Shown: in pieces, positions 32,530 to 44,800 of the stretch
Position numbering within the stretch: position 1 is the stretch's first letter
How the letters are laid out: every line of letters begins with the position of its first letter
Source of the DNA: Copromyces sp. CBS 386.78
Taxonomy: Eukaryota; Ascomycota; Sordariomycetes; Sordariales; Sordariaceae
Direction of reading: 5' to 3'
Length of the DNA stretch: 55,970 bases
Assembly: GCA_030685235.1 (NCBI GenBank)
Contig: MU839126.1
Location: 1-55,970 of the forward strand
Notes under the pieces: generated by a model
Seen by the model: only the letters and a program-made list of their open reading frames with translations
Databases searched by the model: none
What the model was told of the DNA's origin: nothing
Translations under genes and position numbers: made by a program

Positions 32530-35500
32530 CTATCCCCCCTCAAAAGAAGTTCGAAGAGCTAAAAATCTATATACATATAAAATAATAGACTTAAAACCCC
32601 TCCCGTAACCTCTTATCCTCGTAAATATCTATTAACTTCCGAAATACCCTCCTAAAAGCGAGGTATAAGCGTTCCTCTATATCCTTCCATATCTTATCTT
32701 TTATAGCGGCGGCCGTTTCTTACCGTACTAAGCGGCTAGAGCGGCGCCGTAGTGGCTCGGGGGCTACCGGCGTTAGCGTTAGTACTGGGGTATCGGCGGC
32801 GAGGCGCTTAAGAACCCTTTAGACCTCTAAGGGAATTAGTTTATTTAGGTACTCGTAGTAGAATTGCTAGAAATAGTACTTATAGTCGATAACGTTGTTG
32901 ACAAGTTCCCAAGTAGGGTTACCGGTCTTCCATTTGACCTCGTATTTCTAATGCCTATTATTGTCCATTTATTGATAATCTGTAAAACGTTCGAATATTT
33001 ACTCTTCGTACTCCTCTTAGCCGTCGGTCTATATTATAACCTTGCTTTCGTTGGCCTGGACGTCTATTATAGTAGGCTGGCCTAGAAGGCCCTAGCCGGA
33101 CTATAATTATACTATAGAAACGTAGAAAATTAGTAAGTATTTTATATTGGAGGGTAGGGCGAAATAAACTATATACGATTCGGCGCGGATAATTTTAAAG
33201 GGTCCTTCCTAACGGGGATATAATTTCGCGTACGGACGTCCGTTAACGAGGTTGGCCGTATTGAAGAGAATTATATTACCGGCGCGGTATTTAATAGAGT
33301 CGATTCGCTTCTTATTAGCGTTATCCTTATACCGTTCCTATATACGACGAGACTATTGGATAGCGAAATCCTAAATTTGTTGGAAGCGGTCCGCTAATTC
33401 GTTAATTTTATAGTATTCCTTGAACTAAGCCGGGGAGAAATCTAGTAGCGGTAGGGTGCGGGGCTCTATATTTATACGAGGGTAATATTTATAATTGGCG
33501 AAGAAGGAAGAAATACCGGTTAACGAAGAGATAGTATTATTGCCGGCGAATTCTATTAATAATAGTTACTTTACCTAGTCTATCTACGTTTAATTGATAT
33601 AGATTTTTAAGAATTGCTCTATCTTTACGTTAATACGTTCGGTCTAGGCGTTCGTCTAGGGGTGGAAAGCGGAGGTAAGTTTGCGAATTACGGATAGCCG
33701 CTTATAGAGGGTAAATTAGAACCGTGAAATAAATTAGGTACTTCTATCGGAGAATATATTATTTGGAAGGCCGTAGATTGAGTAAATACGATCGATAAAC
33801 CGGTCCGCTAATTCTTCCGCTTTTAAAATTATTATTAGGATATAGTACTGTATTTTAGTAAGCCGATTAACGATAATAGCAATGTATTTAAAAGTCTAGC
33901 CTAAGTAGGTACTTAGCGGTAATACTGTAATGTAATCGATTAAAATATTGGTTTACGGCGCGAAAGCGATTGTAATTAATTTAAAATAACCGGCTAAACC
34001 CCTCTTTAAAGATTTAATCTTTGCGTAAAGCAAGTAACCCTTATAGAAAAGGCGTACGTTGTTATATATCCCCTCTTAGTAGAAGTCGCGTTATAGGAGT
34101 TTGTATGTAGCGTTACGGTTTAGGTGACCGGCGCCTAGGGAGTTATATTAGTAATTAATGAATTAGAATTAGAGATTTTTGTCGTAGGGATTAACGATGA
34201 TTCGGTCGCGCTATTTCGCAATACTGTTGACGACGTAATATTCCGAAAAGGCCTTATAGAAAACCTTCTTAACGGTAGCGGGCTATTGACGGGCTCCGCT
34301 AGTAAGGGAGGAAATTAATTCTTGTAAGAAAATAAAAGTTTTATAGCTAGTACGGATAAAATCGTTGGTTGATTAGGTATTAAAGTCGTTGGGCCCTAGT
34401 AAGTAAAGCGAAAAACCCGCCGCTAGGTCGTTAAATTCGAAATAACCGTCTTCGAATTAAGACGGATCTAATAGTACCCGTTTACGAACGGTTAGGCGGT
34501 TATCCTCCTCTCCGTTAGGGCGATTATTAGGCTTACGGCTTAGGGCGTTTAGGCGAAGGTTCTTGGAACCCGGTATATACTTAATTAAGAAGTTAAACCG
34601 AGATAAGAATTGAAATTAGTATATATACCGCTAAGTTAGTTGCTTATTAGTTGTAAATATCTAGAAGTTCTTGTAATTTGTAAGGATATCGAACGGTTGT
34701 TAAACTCCTTCCAATTCCGGCTTCTACTCCTCTAATGCCTTAATAATCGCGAGCAACTCCTTATTGTATACGTTGTAATTATATTCCTAGGAGCTATGTT
34801 TAGCCGAAAAGTAGGCGATAGGGTAGAGAATACTATCGTCTCTGTATTGGGAAAGGGTGCTACCCGTAGCTTAGTTGGAGGCGTTTGTTTCGACTACGGT
34901 TTTCTTAGTTTAATCGTAGATCTTGAGTACGGGTCCGCTAGTAAATGCCCGCTTGAAAGCTTCGAAAGCGGCCTAATAACGGTTATCCTAGGACTATCCG
35001 GCGTCTTTCTTTATAAGTTCGTAAAGCGGAGTAGTTATTATTGAAAAATCCTTTATAAACCGTCGGTAGAAGTTCGTAAAGCCTAAGAAGGATTATAGGG
35101 ACTTCTTTAATTCCGGCGCTTACTAATCCGTAATAGCCTTAACCTTTTCTAGATCTATTTCGATACCCCTAAGCGTAATAATTAAACTTAAGTATTTTAT
35201 TCTTATTGTATAGAATTCGTATTTATCGATATTAATATTGAGGCCCGCTTTCGTTAACCTATTGAAGACGTTATTGACGTACTGTTCGTAGTCTTTAATA
35301 TTGTTAGAGTAAATGAGGATATTGTCGAAGTAGGCGGTCCTATAAACGTCGAGAATATTGTATAGGATATTGTTAATATAATTCTAGAATATACTTGGGG
35401 CGCTTTATAAGCTAAAAAGAATAATTAAGGATTTAAATAGGCTAAACCGGGTTATGAAAGCGGTAAGCTATTCGTATCCTTACTTAATACGGATACGGTT

Positions 35501-37300
35501 AAAAGTAGCGATTATATCGAGCTTTGTAAAAATTTTAGCGCGGTAAATCGCGTTAAGGGTTTTTTTAATAAGCGGGAGGGGATAACGGGATTTAAGGGTA
35601 ACGTTGTTAACGCTGTAGTAATTAACGTAAACGCGGACTCCGCCTCCCGGTTTTTTAATGAGGAGTAAGGGTGCTAAGGCCTTTAATTATGAAGGCCTAA
35701 TAAACTTCTTCTAGAATATATTATCGATCTATTTTTTAATAACGCTAAGTTCGTTAGGATTGAACGTACGTCCGCGGGAAGCGGGAAGGGTCGTTCCCGG
35801 GCGGAGTTCGATCTTTAGATTGTATGCCCTATAGGGGGGAAGTATATCCGCTCCTTCTTGTAGGAAGGTTTGTGTATAATGCTAGTATTGTCGTAGGAGC
35901 TTAGTTTGAATTTTTGCGACCGTTTTAGGAGGTTTATTAGCTTTTTCGTAGAATTTAACTGCGTCTTTAGATATAATTTTATTAATGGCGATGCCGTTTG
36001 CTATAAAATACTTATTAATTACTTCTTCGTAATGGGGAAAATCGTCGTTAGTACCATTGATTTTAATAGAGTTGGAAACTTTTACGGCCTTTAGGGCGGC
36101 TTCGTTTCCCTTCCCTACTAGGGCGTTAATTTAACGATAATACTTATTGCCGAAAAAATATTTAAGACGCTAGCCTTTGCCTAGTAATATTTTTATTATT
36201 ATATTGGGCGTAAGATTATCGCTTATACTTTAGGGGTTTAAGATGTACCCCTCCTTTTTTAGTTTTTCGTTTTCTTCGGTTAATTTGCGGATATCTTCGT
36301 CCAAGTTAGCCCGAATTGTATAGATAATCGGGAGTTTGTAAGTTTCCGCTAGTTAGTTAAAAGTGGCGGTAGGAAGCTCCTTAATGTCGTTAGGGTTAAT
36401 AGGACTAGCCGGAATATTGTAGAGCCGGACCGGGATTCGGTAGTCTATTGCGGAGGTCCTTACGCCGCTAGCCTAACGGTAGGGCGTCGGGCGAAGTACG
36501 GAGGGAGCCGGGGGTAGAACCGATAGTATAATTGCACTGCCGCCTTTTACTTTTCCGAGCGGAGTAGTACCTAGCCGGTTGGCGACCTTATATTTAAAAC
36601 GGTAGAATTGTTAACGAGCGGTACGCTTAATTATAGCGGAAATAGATAGCCGCCTAATAGTTACTATTTCGTTACATTAGTTAGGTTCGCCTTTATTATC
36701 CGCATTTTCTACTGTTAGACTTTGGTATAAACGTTGAATTAGCGGTCGCGGAGTTGTAAAGTAGCGGTTCGAGAGTAGAGCGGTATAGTTCGAATTCCCG
36801 GGCGGGAGATAGCCGCGTTATTTATAAGCGGAATTAAACCGAAGGGAATCGTTAGGCTAATTAATATTTGGGGCGTAATAAACGAGTTACGGGTGATTTA
36901 AGATGACGGGGTTATCCTTAGTTAAATTGTAGATTAATAGGTTAATAATTTCGTAATAAATTCCCGCCTATATTATAAATTTGGAGAAGTAGGTAATATT
37001 GCCCTTAGTTTAGCTATTAGTAAGGTATAATAATTTAGGAACGGCGAGCGGAAGAAAAGGGAGTTGGTAACGGTAAACGAAATAACGATTAATAAAATTA
37101 AGGGTAGTATATCCGCTATTAATAAGAGTAGTATAGTATAATTTATGCGGTCTATAAAATAAATAAATAGAAAGACTTAATGAATTTAGGTATTTATAAC
37201 GGCTATTTACTAAAGATCTATTTATTTTAATAATATTTAGCCGTATAGGGACAGTCTTATTATTTCCTCTATATCCGTTGGATTCGTACCTCTAAGCGCG
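32530..37300 (-). pseudogene. pol relic of Gypsy B (PR-RT-RH-IN-chromodomain)
   Basis: Minus strand. RT has SIFQNYINNILYNILDVY and then YFDNILIYS around 35420-35290, so the first Asp of Y(L/F)DD is kept and the second is Asn. RNase H has EYNYNVYNKELLAIIKA at about 34790-34737. Integrase spans about 33100-34500. A chromodomain is clear at about 33030-32860, with the core KYEVKWKTGNPTWEL, which in chromoviruses guides integration to marked chromatin. The plus-strand open frames at 32864-33085, 34796-35044 and 35906-36094 are shadows. Stops are mostly TAG/TAA from TGG/CAA/CAG. Confidence 0.88.
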
Positions 37301-39430
37301 ATTTAATTGGGAGGTTGCATATTTCCCTAGCCCGAGATAGAATTATTTTCGTCGCCTATAACCGGGCTAATAAATCCGGGTTGGTAAGCGGGAACGGGAT
37401 TATAATAGCCGGGGGCCGGGGTACCGGGAATTGGAGCGCCGGGGTTTATATTTATAGCGTTAACGTAGTAACCGCCGCTATAGTTAGGGCGCTATTATCT
37501 ATAGTTATATTAGCCCTAAGCGGGTTACTACTGGTTATTACCGTTATTATTACCGCCGCTATTATTATTACCGCTATTATTATTACGGTTACCGTTACCT
37601 CCGTTATTGGAAGTACTATTATTGCCGCTATTATTATAATTATTACTACTATTACTAGTATTGTTAGCGTTACCGCCGCGGCCTTTATTGCGGTTATTAC
37701 GAGGCTTGACCTCCTTTTTAAAGTTAACGCGGGCGCAATAATTAATAAAGTAATGGCCGGGCCTTCCGCAACGGGTATAAACGCCTATCTTCATACGATA
37801 TTTAAAAACGTTAGCCTCGATTATACAAAATATTTGGATATCTATTTCGGTTATAGCATTAAAATCTATCGCGTCGCCGCCTTAGCTAATAGTCGTTTTG
37901 GTCGCGGAAGTGCCGGAGCGACCGGCAGGAGCGGAGGCGTTAATTATATTAGCTTTATAGAATAGGTTAATCTATTTCTTACGCCAATCCTTATCCTCTA
38001 ATACCTTAGCGAAATTACGAACAGCTTTAAACTATTCGTTAAATTTATCGTCGGCGGGCTAGGGACGTTAGTAAGAAAGGGCGAGGCGAATACGGTCGTT
38101 GATTTTTTAACGGAAGTAATAGATTTTTATACTGTTATCGAATTTATATTTATTAACGAGTATAACGAACTTTTCCTTAAAGTCGGTCTACTTTATACCT
38201 TTAAATATTTTGAAGTCTTCGAGGGTACAATAGGATTCGACGACGACATTAATATTATTATACTTCTTATCTAGTTCGTTAACTAATTCGAAGGCTATAG
38301 CCTACTTATAGGGCTTACCGAGGATAGCCTTATTTAATTCGGTTTTAATAGCTTCGAGTAGGACGCCTTTAATAGAGCGGGCGATAAGGGAAAATTTAGG
38401 GCGTTCGTCGGTAAAGATCTTAGACTTATCTACTTAAATAAATTTTATACGTATACGCTAAGCGCAATATTTAGCAGTACGTTCGATCGACGATCCTTTA
38501 TTATTAAAGGCGGGGGTAATTATAATACGCGATACCGACCTATGGCCGCTACCGTTTTTACTAGCACTTATTGTATCGTTATCGTTGCCGGGATTGCTAA
38601 ATACGTTAGGAGGTAGGGGGGTTGAATTGGGGGATAGCGGGGGAGCTAGGCTATTCTTCGGGAGCCGGGTACGAAGGTTGAGAAAGATCTTTTAATAACG
38701 GTCTTTTTAGGATTGGAAAGCGGCCGCGGATATTTTACGGAAATCGTTGAACTCCTTTTTAAGAACGGCGATTTGCTCGTAGAGCGACTTAATTTGGTCT
38801 TAATAATCCTTTACGTTGGCCTAAATAGCGAATAAATATTAGGTACGGATAGTCGCGATATTACTTTCTTTGCGGGCGATTTTATAGTTAAAATTTCTAA
38901 TACGAATATATAGATAGACGATTTCTTTTTTGGCCGCAATGAAGTTTTCCTCGAAATTACGAGCGTCGGCTCTAATTGCGACTACGTCGTTGCGGAATAG
39001 GCGATAGAAAGCGGAGAAGAAAGTTTGGAAAACGGAAAGGTTAGCGAGATTATATGCCTAAGAAATAGGGATTGAGACTTCAATCGCTTGATAATAGAGG
39101 CCTTCGAGCGCTTGAACGAAAACCGTTAAATTGTCTTAGTATTCTGAGCTAACAATTATTGCGATAGCGCTAATAACCGTAATGGCGATGAAATTGTCGG
39201 TTACGGGCTAGGTTCGGGGAGCGATAGAGTTGGATATTAATTGTTAGATTAAATATACTTTAATAAGTATAAAGGAGAGAAAGAGAGTGCGAGCGATTTT
39301 AATAATATTCGTTTTAATGTTTTACTTGGCTCAACGGCTAGGTTCGTAATTCGAGGTTGGGAACGCGTAGGGTCGAGTTTTAATTAATTGATTGTCGCGA
39401 TTATAACGATACGAGTAATTTTCCTCTTTA
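37301..39430 (-). pseudogene. gag relic of Gypsy B
   Basis: Minus strand. An 88-codon open part (37528-37794) begins with a zinc knuckle, CGRPGHYFINYC preceded by Tyr in place of the first Cys, and continues as an Asn/Gly/Ser-rich tail. Upstream (37980-39250) are capsid-like, Lys/Glu-rich remnants with RIP-type stops. The 216-codon plus-strand open frame at 37315-37965 is antisense to this region; its Ile/Thr/Val-rich composition reflects complementarity to the Asn/Gly tail and it is not a gene. Confidence 0.78.
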
Positions 39431-39471
39431 TTGAATAGGCGCGCGTAGCGCAATAGTTAGATATAATAAAT
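39431..39471 (-). other. Possible primer-binding region of Gypsy B
   Basis: Plus-strand text GCGCGTAGCGCAATAGTTAG (39441-39460) next to the 5' LTR resembles a tRNA D-arm (GTGGCGCAATGGTTAG), so the element strand is complementary to it. The same arrangement lies inside the LTRs of families A and C. Confidence 0.45.
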
Positions 39472-39724
39472 TATTACGGGGCGAGATGGCACCGTAGGGG
39501 TATAATGAAATATACGTTATTATATAAGGAGAAAGGAGGAGAGAAGGAAGTGTGCGAGGAGGTCTGGCTGTATATGGGCGAGAGCCCTACAGACCAGACC
39601 GTACGCGGGTACGTAAGGCTGCACGTGACGATGATATGTGTGTGGCCAGAGCTCTGGGCTCTGGCCGGGACAGTATATATGCAATCAGTGCAGCACAGCA
39701 CATCACAGGTCTAACCCTGTAATA
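39472..39724 (-). repeat. 5' LTR of Gypsy B
   Basis: 253 bp, same boundaries as its partner at 32277-32529, with scattered transitions that differ between the two. Begins TATTACGGGGCG, ends CCTGTAATA. The open frames at 39474-39701 (minus) and 39505-39714 (plus) are duplicates of those in the partner and are not genes. Confidence 0.95.
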
Positions 39725-39802
39725 ATTTTATTACGTTTAACGTAGTCCCTTTAGGTAGTTATAAAAGGTTCGGGGTTTGGGAGGAGCGGTTTCTAGTACT
39801 CA

Positions 39803-40047
39803 CTTACCTAACAATATAAGGGTTTAAATTACTATAGTATAATAGTTATACAACGGTATAAAGATTTACTACCATTGCAGATTTGGATAGGGTGGTGCAA
39901 CGGTTTAATGAGCTGTAACCGTATTGCAACCGTTCTGCAACCGTTGCAACATCTGCAACCATAGGATTTTTGCACATATGACGTAATTGCCAAAAAATTT
40001 ATTTCACAAGGGGAAATCGCGAATCTAGGCTAATATTCTTTTTCTTT

Positions 40048-40083
<36 letters not shown>

Positions 40084-40682
40084 CGAAAAGAACAAAATTT
40101 TTTGTCACAGCGAGGAATCGAACAAGAGTCTGAAGATAAAGAACTACTTTATTAACCACTTGGCCACTAGGCCAAATTTCTTAAGGAAAGGGTTAATTTT
40201 TCTTCCTTATTAAGAGGAAGTTTAATATTATTTATTTATTTATTTTTAAATTTTTTCTTCTAAAGACCCGTTCGGTAAATTTTTTTTTAAACTAAGATTT
40301 CTGGTTAAATAGAGGGCGCACGGACCTCTAGCCGGGTGCAAAATAACCGCCAAGAAATGGCGCTCATTTTAGTATGCTTTTAATTTTCAGGGTTAGGGTT
40401 ATTGGTAAAAAAAAACTTAGTCGTTTTCGCTTCCCTATAAAGGAGGAAGGTAGGAAGGAAGGATTTTGAAAAAATTTCGAGGAAGGTGGGTCCAATTACG
40501 TCATGTATGCAAAAATCCTATGGTTGCAGATGTTGCAACCGTTGCAGCACGGTTGCAGATATTGCAACGGTTGCAACACGGTTGCAGCACGGTTGCAAAT
40601 TTTTTTTACCGTTGCACTACCGCTGCAGATGTTAGAAACCGTTGTACAACTATAAAAGCATCCCTATATACCCCTAGCTAAG
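39803..40682 (+). mobile_element. G element copy 3 (long TIR, tRNA-like core)
   Basis: An 880-bp element in the same orientation as copy 2. It begins CTTACCTAACAATATAAGGG and ends CCCCTAGCTAAG. The TGCAACC-rich block (39895-39965) faces the GGTTGCA-rich block (40520-40640), with tRNA-like core, poly-T, TATTT repeat and R150-like segment between. The 2-bp flanks (CA and CT) do not match. It is inserted in the gag part of family C. Confidence 0.8.
40104..40192 (-). other. tRNA-like segment in G copy 3
   Basis: On the minus strand it has TGGCCTAGTGG and GTTCGATTCC as possible A and B boxes. Compared with the other copies it has one extra base, giving GGCCAAGTGGTTAA, which is even closer to the D-arm of a serine- or leucine-type tRNA. 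Not a functional tRNA. Confidence 0.65.
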
Positions 40683-41439
40683 CTTTACTATATCCGTACT
40701 ACCGTTTATAGTGGCTTGGGCGGTATGGTTCTATTAGTTTATAGCGAGAACGGCCTACGCTTCTTAGGCGAGGCTTCGTACGTTATTAAATTCGGTGTAA
40801 GCTTAATGAAATTCTTGTTAAATTTAGTAAAAGTCTTTTAGAATTTATTTACGTTCGTTAAAGATATTAGCGTATTATTCTTTTTTAAATTAGAGTTTAG
40901 ACTAAAAATTCTAAAATTCCTTAGCGGTAATAGTAAAATAATAATTGAATACCTTGATTATTTAAGTAATAAGGTTGATAATTGCTTAAAATATTCCTCC
41001 TTCGGTTAGGCCGAAGGAATTAAGAAGGGTATTATTGTAAATAGGTTTAGCCTTCACTAAGTATTGAATAATAGTTATAATAAGAGTCGTAATTATATTA
41101 GTACGAGGGAGGCCGTTTAAAATTATTAAATAAATTTCTTTATTAGTAGGGGGGTTAGAATTCTTTATTAGTACTCTTAAATTTTCCGGTTCGTCGGTAT
41201 AGTTTGGTACGTCGGGTACCTTAACGTCGTCGTCCGTAATATATCTTAGTAATTAGGCTTACTGCGGGGCGTTTAGGAGGATACCTTCGTTTGTAATAAT
41301 ATTATTGTTATTTAGAGTTATGGACTCGGGCCTTCGTAGCCTCCTATTCTCTGGCGATTGGTAGCGTTATTTAGTTATATTAAATAACGTACGTTTGAAA
41401 AGATGTACGTTCGTAGCGTAATAGTTAAGTATAATTAAT

Positions 41440-41796
41440 TATTATAGGGTAAAGCGAACGTTAAATATTTGTAAAGATATTCGTAATTGTACGAGGAAGA
41501 AGAAGCTATTTGGGGGAACTTTAATAGTTATTTATATATAGTAAGCATATAGCTTATATAGTTTAATTATCCTATAGATTATCCTATAAATTATCCTATA
41601 GGTTAGTGTAGTTTGTATAGCTTTGGCGATAGGGGTAGGCTAATAACCGTAGCTAGTTAAATATTAGATGCGTTCAGCCGCATCTGCTATGCTGGGTCTT
41701 TGTAGCTAATTAGAGTATGCCACCAACCCGGTAACCATTGCCGTGGTGAAGGCAGCGATATAGGACGGTTAGTCAGTTACAGATAACCCTGTGACA
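41440..41796 (-). repeat. 5' LTR of Gypsy C
   Basis: 357 bp, ending CCCTGTGACA in window orientation, which keeps the unmutated LTR tip (TGTCACAGGG on the minus strand). The half nearest the tip is hardly mutated, whereas the half nearest gag is strongly AT-shifted. Confidence 0.93.
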
Positions 41797-41801
41797 AACC
41801 C

Positions 41802-44800
41802 CTACCTTTAATATAAAGTAATCCTTAAACGTAACGAAGGTTATATAAATATATTTAACAATATTATATTTAATATTAAATAGGAGGAATATACTTTATA
41901 CTATAAGAGGTAGCTAGACTTATACATCAAACATAATATATACAAACATTATTTCTATAAGTAGAAAAAGGAGCAGCCTAGAGACGTGCCCTTTTACTCC
42001 ATTGAAAATTATATAGATTTCGGCGATATTAATTTAGTACTACTAGTATTTATACCCGTTAAAGAATAATTAATTATACGGGTCTATATTTATATCGACA
42101 TTTATCTCATTAAGGGGGCGTAATATAAATATCGTAGCTATATTATCAACTTTTTCCGAAATATTAGCTTAATCTATAATTATCTACCCCTTTTACCTAA
42201 AGAATTAAATATTATTATATTCTACCCTCAGAATATATATAACTAAGACTAAATACAATAGTAATTTCAAAGAAATTATTATATTAATAAATAAAATATT
42301 TAAATTTGGTTAGACTATTTAAAAAATAATTATCCTAAATACTATAATATTATTATTAATTACGGCCGTCTTTCTTAATTACCTAAGGATAGTAACGTCT
42401 TTAACCGGCTTATTCCCTATATCCTTAAAGAAAATATTAAAATTAACGAAAATAACGAGCTTAACGAAGTCGAAGACGAAGAAATTGCCGCTATACTAAA
42501 CCTTATAGCCAATTAAACGTAGCTAAACCAATTTATTAATTAACTAAATAATCAAGGGCATAAATAATAGCGAACTAAATAACTACCTCTTTAATATATT
42601 AATTTTAGTCCTATTTATAATCCCGAACCTCCTCCGCATCTTATTCTAACCCAGGCTCCGGCTTCTAATCCTAACTTTCTATCCTCTACTCCCAACCTAC
42701 CTATTACCCCCAACCTCCTATTTTCTCCGCTAATATTAGAGCCAGAAACAAAGGCATAGGCCGGACCAAAACTAAAGCCGGGTCCTAATAAGTAGGGTCG
42801 TATTCGCAATTTCATATAAATACCAAGATTCGTTAGGCCTACCCCTATTACCGAATTCAATAAATTACAACTATTATTTTCTTAAATATTCCCAACCCTA
42901 TATCCCCAAAACAAGGCTAATTTTATTACCCAACGTCTATACGAAATATTATACAATAACTATATTAAATATACTATAAAATAGAAGGATAACCATTATA
43001 TTCGCCACCCCCATTTTCGTTTTATCGCCTTCAATACTTTAATATATAGCTAAGTCAATTAGAAGCACTCTTTTTATATTCGTCGTAATACTAAATAAGG
43101 TACTCTTTAAATTAAAGAATTTAAGGCCGTATTTAAAAGCCGTACGGACTAAAGGGAGTAAATCCTTAGGTTTATTATAAAATATATAAATATTCTACAT
43201 AGTACCCGGCCCTATTAAGGAATTAAAAAATAGAATCTAGAAGTATTTATCTATAGGCTTAGCATACCCTCCCTCTTTATAACTTTTACCCCCGCTAATT
43301 TATATTAGCAGTCGTTAACTAGGCTTATACTTCGGTATAATAAATAGCTAGATAGTAACGAGCGTTAGCGAAGTAAAATTATATAGGAGAATCTTCGTAA
43401 TAATCTAATAATTAATATATAATATTTTTAGAAGAGGTACAATATATTTCGGGAGTATATCTTTAAACCAAAGTTCTATATTATTAATTATTAGGACTAG
43501 TATAAATAGCAAGTTCGCAATAATCCTTATAACTATAATCTTTATTAATATAAAAGTATACTTAAAACTTAATTCGAGACGGCTAAAGGTAAAAATATAT
43601 TTACTACTTTTTGGAATATTTATATTATAACTATTAACCTAGAACCCTATAGAACTCCTAATACGGCTGAAAATAATATATTTACTATTTATATAGGAGA
43701 ATATAAATAACTAACCTTCGCTACACTATCCCGTATTATTAATTATATAAACCAGTATTAATATAATATAATATACTATCTACAACGCCGCAAACTTCCC
43801 GACAATTCAATAAACGAAGAAGCCGTATACCGTTTTAATTTCCTTCGAAATATATATAACCGCCCGCATATTATACGGGGATTTAACCCCCTTTATAATA
43901 TATTCGATACTATATATAACGATACCTATATTAATAATTAGAACCCTATTATATCCCTAAATTAATTAGCGAATACAAATATCTCTCTATATACTAACAT
44001 TAAAGCCGTACTTTATTATATTACCAAATATTATTCTAAAGCCGAGACTAAATCCCTATCTTATTAATAGCTTATAGCTTAAATCCTTCTTCGCATTTCT
44101 AGCCGTAGACCGCTACTTTTATTTACTACCAAACTTATAAATAAGCTACTTTTAAAACGAAATTAATCTACCTAAGAGGTCTATTATAACCTTTTCTACT
44201 TACTTCTATACGAAAGTACGAAGGTAGTCCAATCAATAAATTATTAACTTAAGGAAGCTTAGAACCGGTTTACTATTAGTATCAATAACGAAGTCCGGGC
44301 GTATATTACTTAGTACAATAAATACTTTTAATACAATCTTCAATTTAATAAATTAATATACTTTTAATTTTATATTTATACTAATTAGAACACTAAGCCG
44401 TAGCGTTTCTATAATGAACCCTATATACTTAAATATATACCTAAATATAAGGGGGATATTATATCTAACTCTTACTAAGACTTTTACTATATTAAAATAA
44501 TACTTTATTACCTTTATCATCTCGATACCAATTTAAAGGTAATTAATAGGGTATAATATTAAATATAGTCTAAAATATACGACCAATACCGAAAAATTTA
44601 TAATTATTATAAATATAACTACTATAGCAAATTATTTAAGCTACCGCCCGAAAATAATATCGAAGTTATACTGCCAGAAGAAGAAATATAATAGGATAAA
44701 TAAATACGTATAATTTAAAAAGCCCTTAACCGGCCTATAAACATTAACGAGGATATTAATATATTTAGCCGTCGCCCTATTAATTTAAAATACAACTAGA

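Larger units (their letters stand above)
32277..39724 (-). mobile_element. Ty3/Gypsy element, family B, complete with TSD
   Basis: A 7448-bp minus-strand chromovirus-type element. Both LTRs are 253 bp (32277-32529 and 39472-39724). Target duplication ATTTT is at 32272-32276 and 39725-39729, perfect. gag is at 37300-39430 and pol at 32530-37300 on the minus strand. It is less mutated than its host: long frames are partly legible and many TpG remain on the window's plus strand, while CpA is scarce there. Nested in gag of family C, so younger than C. Confidence 0.95.
39725..41439 (-). pseudogene. gag relic of Gypsy C, N-terminal part and leader
   Basis: The part of family C upstream of the family B insertion, read on the minus strand, with G copy 3 (39803-40682) inserted in it. 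Mutated, no open frame of note. The plus-strand frame at 40466-40681 belongs to the G copy. A D-arm-like CGTAGCGTAATAGTTAAG at about 41412-41429 marks the probable primer-binding region next to the LTR. Confidence 0.65.
25642..41796 (-). mobile_element. Ty3/Gypsy element, family C, full length, containing nested insertions
   Basis: A minus-strand element with LTRs at 25642-25986 and 41440-41796 and a perfect 5-bp target duplication AACCC (25637-25641, 41797-41801). Removing the nested family B element (32277-39724) and G copy 3 (39803-40682) leaves about 7.8 kb, normal for a complete Gypsy. Internal order on the minus strand is gag, duplicated linker, pol. It is depleted of both TpG and CpA inside. 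It interrupts the Helitron frame. Confidence 0.92.

Noticed and set aside
37315..37965. 216-codon plus-strand open frame, the longest in the window
   Set aside because: It lies antisense to the zinc knuckle and Asn/Gly/Ser-rich tail of Gypsy B gag. Its Ile/Val/Thr/Ala-rich composition is what the complement of Asn/Gly codons gives, and one-sided RIP removes stops on the opposite strand.
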